Source of the DNA: Blastocladiella emersonii ATCC 22665
Lineage: Eukaryota > Blastocladiomycota > Blastocladiomycetes > Blastocladiales > Blastocladiaceae
Assembly (NCBI GenBank): GCA_025594325.1
Contig: JANHCV010000013.1
Coordinates: forward strand, 1 to 64,000
Direction: 5' to 3'
DNA length: 64,000 bases
In this document: positions 6,273-18,816 of the stretch, piece after piece
Layout of the letters: each line of letters opens with the position of its first letter
How positions within the stretch are numbered: the first letter of the stretch is position 1
Translations under genes and position numbers: made by a program
The notes under the pieces: model-generated
Seen by the model: only the letters and a program-made list of their open reading frames with translations
What the model was told of the DNA's origin: nothing
Databases searched by the model: none

Positions 6273-9200
6273 GTCGCAGAACAGCCCTGCATGGCTCAGG
6301 ACGCGGCGGGCGTTGGAGACAGGGTAGGTAGGTAGGTAGCAGCAGCAGCAGCAAGGAGCAGGACCTGGCTGGCAAACAACACAAGTGAAGGCGTGCGTGA
6401 TGGAGTGAGAGAGTGTTGAATGAATGGATGGGTGGATGCGATGCAGACCAGCATACGTGTCGTGCGTCGTCCGGATTGGTCGGCGACCACCCGCCAATCC
6501 TGCGGCATGGCTGTGGGGGCGGCAGTGGTGGTAGTGGAGCTAGAGTGGTGTCGTGGGGCTGGTGGGGTCCCCTCTCCTTCCTGTCTCGCCTAGGTGGGTG
6601 GGCGGACGTAGCGCGCATGCGGGCGGGCAAGGTAGGAACGTTGTTCAAGCAATGGATCATGTACTTTATGGCATGTGATCTGCAAGACAGGGAGGGGGAG
6701 CGACTGTGTCTAATTTTGACCGAGGGACCTTGCTGCAGCCAACGTCTGGCCCAATCCGACCCTCCACAAATCGCAACATGCACGAAACAAATTAGCTGAC
6801 GTTTGGGATGTACCAAACCAGCCACGTAGATAATTTTCATGGTACTCAAACAAGACCATACTCAAATCTTTGACTTCCTGCATGTCCAGCTAGCCAGGCT
6901 TCTGTAAATCACATTAATGACGCAACAAAATATCTGGCCATAAAAATATTGTAAACCAGCCACTCTGGCAATTGTCATGGCACTCAAACAAAACCATATT
7001 CAAATCTTCGACTTCCCGCATGCCCATGTGGGCAAGAACCTATAAATCACAGTATCGAACCAACAAAATATCTGACCATAGAAACATAGTATACCAGCCA
7101 CGAGGACAATTGTCATGGTACTCAAACAAAACCATATTCAAATCTTTGACTATTCACATGTCTAGCTGGTTGGCGACCCATAAATCGTAACATTGGAGCA
7201 ACAAAATATCTGACCACGGAAATACAGTAAACAAGCCCCGGAGATAATTGTCATGGTTCTCAAACAAAACCATATTCAGATCTTTGAATACCCCATGTCC
7301 AGGTGGTTGGGGGCCCAGAAATCGTAACATCGAACCAACAAAATATTTGACCATAGAAATATACTAAACCAGCCACGTACGTAATTGTCGCGTTACTTAA
7401 ACAAAACCATACTCAAAACTTTGACTTCCCGCATGTTCACCTAGCCAGGTACCCATAAATCACAGTATCGAGCCAACAAAAGATCTGACAATGGAAATAT
7501 AGTAAACCGGCCGCGGAGAGAATTCTCATGGTACTCAAATGAAACCATACTCAAATCTATGACTTCCCACATGTCCAGCTGGTTGAGGACCCATAAATCG
7601 TAACGTCAAAGCAACAATGTATCTGACCATGGGAATATAGTAAACGAGCCCCGGAGATAATTGTCATGGTACGCAAACAAAACCATACTCAAGTCTATGC
7701 CTTCCCACATGTCCAGCTGGTTGGGGATCCATAAATCCCAGTATCGAACCAACAAGATATCTGACCATTGGACTATATGTAACCGATCCCGTAGGTAATT
7801 GTCATGATACCCAAACAAAACCATATTCAAATCTTTCACATCCCGCATGTCCAGCTAGCCAGGGACCCATAAATCACAGTATCCAACCAACAAAGTATCT
7901 GACCAAAGAAAGATCATAAACCAGCCACGCAGATAATTGTCATGGTATTCAAACAAAACCATACTCAAATCTTCGAATACCCGATGTCCAGGTGGGCAAG
8001 GGCCTATACATCACAGTGTTGAACCAACAAAGTATCTGACGATCGGGATGTATCAAACCGGCCATGCTGATAATTGTCATGGTACTCAAACATAATCATA
8101 GTCAAGTCTTCGAATATCCTCACGTCCACGTGGGCAAGGACCCAAAGCGCCAGGTATCCAAATCTACCCCGTTGTGCACACTCTCCATTATCCAAGTCTG
8201 TCATCCTACAATTTTGGAACCCGTCGGCAAAGCTCACGGTCCAATCAACGAACAACAGCCAACCTGCCAACCTGGCTACCTACCTGCCTACCTGCCTAGC
8301 TGGCTATCTGCCTACCTGCAAACCTGCCAACCTGCCCTACCTGCTAACCAAACACACACACCGCCTCGCAAGTCCTTGTGGGCCCGCGCTCTCTGGTTGC
8401 CGTCCCAGCCAACAAAGGAATGAATGATGAGCCCTGGCAGCCTGGCAGCCTGCCACACTGACAGCCTGGCAGCCTGCCACACTGACAGCCTGACAGCGCC
8501 CACCCAGTAGTTATTAGCTACCTCGTATGTCGTCTGAGAGGGGTTCAGCAGTCAATATACGACTGGTCTCCTCCTGGCTGGCAGCTCTGCTGTCCACTCC
8601 AAGTCCTGCATGATGATGGGCCAAGGAGGGTTACGAGCAGCTCCTCTGTCTATCCGCGTGAAACCACTCACCCGCTGACGGATGTACACCACGCACCGTG
8701 CAGCGCGCACAGCGCACAGCGCCCAACGCACCACGCGCTGCGCACACGGCGCAAACGGCCACCCTGGTGACACGCACACTCGCATGAACGGCAGGCATGC
8801 AAGGCGTCCTGAACTCAACGATGATATATCGTCTAGGTCTGCTCGCTCCAACGGGTGCGCCTGCCTGCCCTCCCTGTGCCATGGATTGATTGATTCATGT
8901 CCAGTGCTGCCCCCATGCTTGCTTTCATGGCCGCGGGGTCCGTCAGGACGCCTTGCAATGGGTGCGCCAACCCCTGTTGCCAGCCATGTGGCAAGAAACA
9001 CCACAGCACCTGCGTCGCCCTGGCCACCGTACCTTGCAAACAGCGTAGCAGCCGTACTGCTTCAGAGGGCTGCAGAGGGCTGGCTGCGGAGGGCTGAGGC
9101 GGCAGGGCTCCTCCTGCAGGAGACAGTGCTGGGGCCAAGGAGTTAGTGCTAGGGACTACTAACTGAATGGTGAATGACCCACACACCACATGCTCCTGGC

Positions 9201-9396
9201 AGGAGTGCGTGTGGGCGCGTGGGCCTGTGTCCGTGCGTGCCTGGATTAGTCCTCCATCACAAGTGACCAAGGTGACCAAGGTGACCAAGGTGACCAAGGT
9301 GACCAAGGTGACATGCAAGCACCAAGTTAGAGCGGCGGGGCAGCCATGGAAAGAAGGGCACAGGTACAAACTACCGTACCCTGGCCGCGGCCACTA
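6273..9396 (+). repeat. Array unit 3 (short)
   Basis: Haplotype G/T/A/A/A/A/A/G/G/G/A, the same as unit 1 at every scored site. It ends in the A allele, giving ACTAGT at 9393-9398. Confidence 0.97.
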
Positions 9397-12300
9397 GTCG
9401 CAGAACAGCCCTGCATGGCTCAGGACGCGGCGGGCGTTGGAGACAGGGTAGGTAGGTAGGTAGCAGCAGCAGCAGCAAGGAGCAGGACCTGGCTGGCAAA
9501 CAACACAAGTGAAGGCGTGCGTGATGGAGTGAGAGAGTGTTGAATGAATGGATGGGTGGATGCGATGCAGACCAGCATACGTGTCGTGCGTCGTCCGGAT
9601 TGGTCGGCGACCACCCGCCAATCCTGCGGCATGGCTGTGGGGGCGGCAGTGGTGGTAGTGGAGCTAGAGTGGTGTCGTGGGGCTGGTGGGGTCCCCTCTC
9701 CTTCCTGTCTCGCCTAGGTGGGTGGGCGGACGTAGCGCGCATGCGGGCGGGCAAGGTAGGAACGTTGTTCAAGCAATGGATCATGTACTTTATGGCATGT
9801 GATCTGCAAGACAGGGAGGGGGAGCGACTGTGTCTAATTTTGACCGAGGGACCTTGCTGCAGCCAACGTCTGGCCCAATCCGACCCTCCACAAATCGCAA
9901 CATGCACGAAACAAATTAGCTGACGTTTGGGATGTACCAAACCAGCCACGTAGATAATTTTCATGGTACTCAAACAAGACCATACTCAAATCTTTGACTT
10001 CCTGCATGTCCAGCTAGCCAGGCTTCTGTAAATCACATTAATGACGCAACAAAATATCTGGCCATAAGAATATTGTAAACCAGCCACTCTGGCAATTGTC
10101 ATGGCACTCAAACAAAACCATATTCAAATCTTCGACTTCCCGCATGCCCATGTGGGCAAGGACCTATAAATCACAGTATCGAACCAACAAAATATCTGAC
10201 CATAGAAACATAGTATACCAGCCACGAGGACAATTGTCATGGTACTCAAACAAAACCATATTCAAATCTTTGACTATTCACATGTCTAGCTGGTTGGCGA
10301 CCCATAAATCGTAACATTGGAGCAACAAAATATCTGACCACGGAAATACAGTAAACAAGCCCCGGAGATAATTGTCATGGTTCTCAAACAAAACCATATT
10401 CAGATCTTTGAATACCCCATGTCCAGGTGGTTGGGGGCCCAGAAATCGTAACATCGAACCAACAAAATATTTGACCATAGAAATATACTAAACCAGCCAC
10501 GTACGTAATTGTCGCGTTACTTAAACAAAACCATACTCAAAACTTTGACTTCCCGCATGTTCACCTAGCCAGGTACCCATAAATCACAGTATCGAGCCAA
10601 CAAAAGATCTGACAATGGAAATATAGTAAACCGGCCGCGGAGAGAATTCTCATGGTACTCAAATGAAACCATACTCAAATCTATGACTTCCCACATGTCC
10701 AGCTGGTTGAGGACCCATAAATCGTAACGTCAAAGCAACAATGTATCTGACCATGGGAATATAGTAAACGAGCCCCGGAGATAATTGTCATGGTACGCAA
10801 ACAAAACCATACTCAAGTCTATGCCTTCCCACATGTCCAGCTGGTTGGGGATCCATAAATCCCAGTATCGAACCAACAAGATATCTGACCATTGGACTAT
10901 ATGTAACCGATCCCGTAGGTAATTGTCATGATACCCAAACAAAACCATATTCAAATCTTTCACATCCCGCATGTCCAGCTAGCCAGGGACCCATAAATCA
11001 CAGTATCCAACCAACAAAGTATCTGACCAAAGAAAGATCATAAACCAGCCACGCAGATAATTGTCATGGTATTCAAACAAAACCATACTCAAATCTTCGA
11101 ATACCCGATGTCCAGGTGGGCAAGGGCCTATACATCACAGTGTTGAACCAACAAAGTATCTGACGATCGGGATGTATCAAACCGGCCATGCTGATAATTG
11201 TCATGGTACTCAAACATAATCATAGTCAAGTCTTCGAATATCCTCACGTCCACGTGGGCAAGGACCCAAAGCGCCAGGTATCCAAATCTACCCCGTTGTG
11301 CACACTCTCCATTATCCAAGTCTGTCATCCTACAATTTTGGAACCCGTCGGCAAAGCTCACGGTCCAATCAACGAACAACAGCCAACCTGCCAACCTGGC
11401 TACCTACCTGCCTACCTGCCTAGCTGGCTATCTGCCTACCTGCAAACCTGCCAACCTGCCCTACCTGCTAACCAAACACACACACCGCCTCGCAAGTCCT
11501 TGTGGGCCCGCGCTCTCTGGTTGCCGTCCCAGCCAACAAAGGAATGAATGATGAGCCCTGGCAGCCTGGCAGCCTGCCACACTGACAGCCTGGCAGCCTG
11601 CCACACTGACAGCCTGGCAGCCTGCCACACTGACAGCCTGACAGCGCCCACCCAGTAGTTATTAGCTACCTCGTATGTCGTCTGAGAGGGGTTCAGCAGT
11701 CAATATACGACTGGTCTCCTCCTGGCTGGCAGCTCTGCTGTCCACTCCAAGTCCTGCATGATGATGGGCCAAGGAGGGTTACGAGCAGCTCCTCTGTCTA
11801 TCCGCGTGAAACCACTCACCCGCTGACGGATGTACACCACGCACCGTGCAGCGCGCACAGCGCACAGCGCCCAACGCACCACGCGCTGCGCACACGGCGC
11901 AAACGGCCACCCTGGTGACACGCACACTCGCATGAACGGCAGGCATGCAAGGCGTCCTGAACTCAACGATGATATATCGTCTAGGTCTGCTCGCTCCAAC
12001 GGGTGCGCCTGCCTGCCCTCCCTGTGCCATGGATTGATTGATTCATGTCCAGTGCTGCCCCCATGCTTGCTTTCATGGCCGCGGGGTCCGTCAGGACGCC
12101 TTGCAATGGGTGCGCCAACCCCTGTTGCCAGCCATGTGGCAAGAAACACCACAGCACCTGCGTCGCCCTGGCCACCGTACCTTGCAAACAGCGTAGCAGC
12201 CGTACTGCTTCAGAGGGCTGCAGAGGGCTGGCTGCGGAGGGCTGAGGCGGCAGGGCTCCTCCTGCAGGAGACAGTACTGGGGCCAAGGAGTTAGTGCTAG

Positions 12301-12544
12301 GGACTACTAACTGAATGGTGAATGACCCACACACCACATGCTCCTGGCAGGAGTGCGTGTGGGCGCGTGGGCCTGTGTCCGTGCGTGCCTGGATTAGTCC
12401 TCCATCACAAGTGACCAAGGTGACCAAGGTGACCAAGGTGACCAAGGTGACCAAGGTGACATGCAAGCACCAAGTTAGAGCGGCGGGGCAGCCATGGAAA
12501 GAAGGGCACAGGTACAAACTACCGTACCCTGGCCGCGGCCACTT
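9397..12544 (+). repeat. Array unit 4 (long)
   Basis: Haplotype G/T/A/G/G/A/A/G/G/A/T, the same as unit 2 at every scored site, including the ScaI-creating A at window 12276. Confidence 0.97.
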
Positions 12545-15500
12545 GTCGCAGAACAGCCCTGCATGGCTCAGGACGCGGCGGGCGTTGGAGACAGGGTAGG
12601 TAGGTAGGTAGCAGCAGCAGCAGCAAGGAGCAGGACCTGGCTGGCAAACAACACAAGTGAAGGCGTGCGTGATGGAGTGAGAGAGTGTTGAATGAATGGA
12701 TGGGTGGATGCGATGCAGACCAGCATACGTGTCGTGCGTCGTCCGGATTGGTCGGCGACCACCCGCCAATCCTGCGGCATGGCTGTGGGGGCGGCAGTGG
12801 TGGTAGTGGAGCTAGAGTGGTGTCGTGGGGCTGGTGGGGTCCCCTCTCCTTCCTGTCTCGCCTAGGTGGGTGGGCGGACGTAGCGCGCATGCGGGCGGGC
12901 AAGGTAGGAACGTTGTTCAAGCAATGGATCATGTACTTTATGGCATGTGATCTGCAAGACAGGGAGGGGGAGCGACTGTGTCTAATTTTGACCGAGGGAC
13001 CTTGCTGCAGCCAACGTCTGGCCCAATCCGACCCTCCACAAATCGCAACATGCACGAAACAAATTAGCTGACGTTTGGGATGTACCAAACCAGCCACGTA
13101 GATAATTTTCATGGTACTCAAACAAGACCATACTCAAATCTTTGACTTCCTGCATGTCCAGCTAGCCAGGCTTCTGTAAATCACATTAATGACGCAACAA
13201 AATATCTGGCCATAAAAATATTGTAAACCAGCCACTCTGGCAATTGTCATGGCACTCAAACAAAACCATATTCAAATCTTCGACTTCCCGCATGCCCATG
13301 TGGGCAAGAACCTATAAATCACAGTATCGAACCAACAAAATATCTGACCATAGAAACATAGTATACCAGCCACGAGGACAATTGTCATGGTACTCAAACA
13401 AAACCATATTCAAATCTTTGACTATTCACATGTCTAGCTGGTTGGCGACCCATAAATCGTAACATTGGAGCAACAAAATATCTGACCACGGAAATACAGT
13501 AAACAAGCCCCGGAGATAATTGTCATGGTTCTCAAACAAAACCATATTCAGATCTTTGAATACCCCATGTCCAGGTGGTTGGGGGCCCAGAAATCGTAAC
13601 ATCGAACCAACAAAATATTTGACCATAGAAATATACTAAACCAGCCACGTACGTAATTGTCGCGTTACTTAAACAAAACCATACTCAAAACTTTGACTTC
13701 CCGCATGTTCACCTAGCCAGGTACCCATAAATCACAGTATCGAGCCAACAAAAGATCTGACAATGGAAATATAGTAAACCGGCCGCGGAGAGAATTCTCA
13801 TGGTACTCAAATGAAACCATACTCAAATCTATGACTTCCCACATGTCCAGCTGGTTGAGGACCCATAAATCGTAACGTCAAAGCAACAATGTATCTGACC
13901 ATGGGAATATAGTAAACGAGCCCCGGAGATAATTGTCATGGTACGCAAACAAAACCATACTCAAGTCTATGCCTTCCCACATGTCCAGCTGGTTGGGGAT
14001 CCATAAATCCCAGTATCGAACCAACAAGATATCTGACCATTGGACTATATGTAACCGATCCCGTAGGTAATTGTCATGATACCCAAACAAAACCATATTC
14101 AAATCTTTCACATCCCGCATGTCCAGCTAGCCAGGGACCCATAAATCACAGTATCCAACCAACAAAGTATCTGACCAAAGAAAGATCATAAACCAGCCAC
14201 GCAGATAATTGTCATGGTATTCAAACAAAACCATACTCAAATCTTCGAATACCCGATGTCCAGGTGGGCAAGGGCCTATACATCACAGTGTTGAACCAAC
14301 AAAGTATCTGACGATCGGGATGTATCAAACCGGCCATGCTGATAATTGTCATGGTACTCAAACATAATCATAGTCAAGTCTTCGAATATCCTCACGTCCA
14401 CGTGGGCAAGGACCCAAAGCGCCAGGTATCCAAATCTACCCCGTTGTGCACACTCTCCATTATCCAAGTCTGTCATCCTACAATTTTGGAACCCGTCGGC
14501 AAAGCTCACGGTCCAATCAACGAACAACAGCCAACCTGCCAACCTGGCTACCTACCTGCCTACCTGCCTAGCTGGCTATCTGCCTACCTGCAAACCTGCC
14601 AACCTGCCCTACCTGCTAACCAAACACACACACCGCCTCGCAAGTCCTTGTGGGCCCGCGCTCTCTGGTTGCCGTCCCAGCCAACAAAGGAATGAATGAT
14701 GAGCCCTGGCAGCCTGGCAGCCTGCCACACTGACAGCCTGGCAGCCTGCCACACTGACAGCCTGACAGCGCCCACCCAGTAGTTATTAGCTACCTCGTAT
14801 GTCGTCTGAGAGGGGTTCAGCAGTCAATATACGACTGGTCTCCTCCTGGCTGGCAGCTCTGCTGTCCACTCCAAGTCCTGCATGATGATGGGCCAAGGAG
14901 GGTTACGAGCAGCTCCTCTGTCTATCCGCGTGAAACCACTCACCCGCTGACGGATGTACACCACGCACCGTGCAGCGCGCACAGCGCACAGCGCCCAACG
15001 CACCACGCGCTGCGCACACGGCGCAAACGGCCACCCTGGTGACACGCACACTCGCATGAACGGCAGGCATGCAAGGCGTCCTGAACTCAACGATGATATA
15101 TCGTCTAGGTCTGCTCGCTCCAACGGGTGCGCCTGCCTGCCCTCCCTGTGCCATGGATTGATTGATTCATGTCCAGTGCTGCCCCCATGCTTGCTTTCAT
15201 GGCCGCGGGGTCCGTCAGGACGCCTTGCAATGGGTGCGCCAACCCCTGTTGCCAGCCATGTGGCAAGAAACACCACAGCACCTGCGTCGCCCTGGCCACC
15301 GTACCTTGCAAACAGCGTAGCAGCCGTACTGCTTCAGAGGGCTGCAGAGGGCTGGCTGCGGAGGGCTGAGGCGGCAGGGCTCCTCCTGCAGGAGACAGTG
15401 CTGGGGCCAAGGAGTTAGTGCTAGGGACTACTAACTGAATGGTGAATGACCCACACACCACATGCTCCTGGCAGGAGTGCGTGTGGGCGCGTGGGCCTGT

Positions 15501-15668
15501 GTCCGTGCGTGCCTGGATTAGTCCTCCATCACAAGTGACCAAGGTGACCAAGGTGACCAAGGTGACCAAGGTGACCAAGGTGACATGCAAGCACCAAGTT
15601 AGAGCGGCGGGGCAGCCATGGAAAGAAGGGCACAGGTACAAACTACCGTACCCTGGCCGCGGCCACTA
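12545..15668 (+). repeat. Array unit 5 (short)
   Basis: Haplotype G/T/A/A/A/A/A/G/G/G/A, the same as units 1 and 3. The junction with unit 6 carries ACTAGT at 15665-15670. Confidence 0.97.
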
Positions 15669-18600
15669 GTCGCAGAACAGCCCTGCATGGCTCAGGACGC
15701 GGCGGGCGTTGGAGACAGGGTAGGTAGGTAGGTAGCAGCAGCAGCAGCAAGGAGCAGGACCTGGCTGGCAAACAACACAAGTGAAGGCGTGCGTGATGGA
15801 GTGAGAGAGTGTTGAATGAATGGATGGGTGGATGCGATGCAGACCAGCATACGTGTCGTGCGTCGTCCGGATTGGTCGGCGACCACCCGCCAATCCTGCG
15901 GCATGGCTGTGGGGGCGGCAGTGGTGGTAGTGGAGCTAGAGTGGTGTCGTGGGGCTGGTGGGGTCCCCTCTCCTTCCTGTCTCGCCTAGGTGGGTGGGCG
16001 GACGTAGCGCGCATGCGGGCGGGCAAGGTAGGAACGTTGTTCAAGCAATGGATCATGTACTTTATGGCATGTGATCTGCAAGACAGGGAGGGGGAGCGAC
16101 TGTGTCTAATTTTGACCGAGGGACCTTGCTGCAGCCAACGTCTGGCCCAATCCGACCCTCCACAAATCGCAACATGCACGAAACAAATTAGCTGACGTTT
16201 GGGATGTACCAAACCAGCCACGTAGATAATTTTCATGGTACTCAAACAAGACCATACTCAAATCTTTGACTTCCTGCATGTCCAGCTAGCCAGGCTTCTG
16301 TAAATCACATTAATGACGCAACAAAATATCTGGCCATAAGAATATTGTAAACCAGCCACTCTGGCAATTGTCATGGCACTCAAACAAAACCATATTCAAA
16401 TCTTCGACTTCCCGCATGCCCATGTGGGCAAGGACCTATAAATCACAGTATCGAACCAACAAAATATCTGACCATAGAAACATAGTATACCAGCCACGAG
16501 GACAATTGTCATGGTACTCAAACAAAACCATATTCAAATCTTTGACTATTCACATGTCTAGCTGGTTGGCGACCCATAAATCGTAACATTGGAGCAACAA
16601 AATATCTGACCACGGAAATACAGTAAACAAGCCCCGGAGATAATTGTCATGGTTCTCAAACAAAACCATATTCAGATCTTTGAATACCCCATGTCCAGGT
16701 GGTTGGGGGCCCAGAAATCGTAACATCGAACCAACAAAATATTTGACCATAGAAATATACTAAACCAGCCACGTACGTAATTGTCGCGTTACTTAAACAA
16801 AACCATACTCAAAACTTTGACTTCCCGCATGTTCACCTAGCCAGGTACCCATAAATCACAGTATCGAGCCAACAAAAGATCTGACAATGGAAATATAGTA
16901 AACCGGCCGCGGAGAGAATTCTCATGGTACTCAAATGAAACCATACTCAAATCTATGACTTCCCACATGTCCAGCTGGTTGAGGACCCATAAATCGTAAC
17001 GTCAAAGCAACAATGTATCTGACCATGGGAATATAGTAAACGAGCCCCGGAGATAATTGTCATGGTACGCAAACAAAACCATACTCAAGTCTATGCCTTC
17101 CCACATGTCCAGCTGGTTGGGGATCCATAAATCCCAGTATCGAACCAACAAGATATCTGACCATTGGACTATATGTAACCGATCCCGTAGGTAATTGTCA
17201 TGATACCCAAACAAAACCATATTCAAATCTTTCACATCCCGCATGTCCAGCTAGCCAGGGACCCATAAATCACAGTATCCAACCAACAAAGTATCTGACC
17301 AAAGAAAGATCATAAACCAGCCACGCAGATAATTGTCATGGTATTCAAACAAAACCATACTCAAATCTTCGAATACCCGATGTCCAGGTGGGCAAGGGCC
17401 TATACATCACAGTGTTGAACCAACAAAGTATCTGACGATCGGGATGTATCAAACCGGCCATGCTGATAATTGTCATGGTACTCAAACATAATCATAGTCA
17501 AGTCTTCGAATATCCTCACGTCCACGTGGGCAAGGACCCAAAGCGCCAGGTATCCAAATCTACCCCGTTGTGCACACTCTCCATTATCCAAGTCTGTCAT
17601 CCTACAATTTTGGAACCCGTCGGCAAAGCTCACGGTCCAATCAACGAACAACAGCCAACCTGCCAACCTGGCTACCTACCTGCCTACCTGCCTAGCTGGC
17701 TATCTGCCTACCTGCAAACCTGCCAACCTGCCCTACCTGCTAACCAAACACACACACCGCCTCGCAAGTCCTTGTGGGCCCGCGCTCTCTGGTTGCCGTC
17801 CCAGCCAACAAAGGAATGAATGATGAGCCCTGGCAGCCTGGCAGCCTGCCACACTGACAGCCTGGCAGCCTGCCACACTGACAGCCTGGCAGCCTGCCAC
17901 ACTGACAGCCTGACAGCGCCCACCCAGTAGTTATTAGCTACCTCGTATGTCGTCTGAGAGGGGTTCAGCAGTCAATATACGACTGGTCTCCTCCTGGCTG
18001 GCAGCTCTGCTGTCCACTCCAAGTCCTGCATGATGATGGGCCAAGGAGGGTTACGAGCAGCTCCTCTGTCTATCCGCGTGAAACCACTCACCCGCTGACG
18101 GATGTACACCACGCACCGTGCAGCGCGCACAGCGCACAGCGCCCAACGCACCACGCGCTGCGCACACGGCGCAAACGGCCACCCTGGTGACACGCACACT
18201 CGCATGAACGGCAGGCATGCAAGGCGTCCTGAACTCAACGATGATATATCGTCTAGGTCTGCTCGCTCCAACGGGTGCGCCTGCCTGCCCTCCCTGTGCC
18301 ATGGATTGATTGATTCATGTCCAGTGCTGCCCCCATGCTTGCTTTCATGGCCGCGGGGTCCGTCAGGACGCCTTGCAATGGGTGCGCCAACCCCTGTTGC
18401 CAGCCATGTGGCAAGAAACACCACAGCACCTGCGTCGCCCTGGCCACCGTACCTTGCAAACAGCGTAGCAGCCGTACTGCTTCAGAGGGCTGCAGAGGGC
18501 TGGCTGCGGAGGGCTGAGGCGGCAGGGCTCCTCCTGCAGGAGACAGTGCTGGGGCCAAGGAGTTAGTGCTAGGGACTACTAACTGAATGGTGAATGACCC

Positions 18601-18816
18601 ACACACCACATGCTCCTGGCAGGAGTGCGTGTGGGCGCGTGGGCCTGTGTCCGTGCGTGCCTGGATTAGTCCTCCATCACAAGTGACCAAGGTGACCAAG
18701 GTGACCAAGGTGACCAAGGTGACCAAGGTGACATGCAAGCACCAAGTTAGAGCGGCGGGGCAGCCATGGAAAGAAGGGCACAGGTACAAACTACCGTACC
18801 CTGGCCGCGGCCACTT
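15669..18816 (+). repeat. Array unit 6 (long)
   Basis: Haplotype G/T/A/G/G/A/A/G/G/G/T. It matches units 2 and 4 except for G at offset 2856 (window 18548). It closes the third dimer. Confidence 0.97.

Larger units (their letters stand above)
1..18816 (+). repeat. Dimeric super-repeat, 6,272 bp x 3
   Basis: Units 1-2, 3-4 and 5-6 form three successive dimers of short + long unit (3,124 + 3,148). Odd units carry A at offsets 672, 765 and 3124; even units carry G, G and T with three 24-bp cores. The first two dimers agree at every scored site; the third differs only at window 18548. The pattern stops at unit 7. Confidence 0.9.

Noticed and set aside
5709-6497. Longest open frame (262 codons, minus strand), repeated in many units
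   Set aside because: It spans a unit junction, contains the 9-bp tandem repeat as Thr-Leu-Val copies, is broken by TAG in the A-type junctions, overlaps open frames on the plus strand and shows no recognisable domain. It is best explained as chance openness in stop-poor GC-rich DNA.
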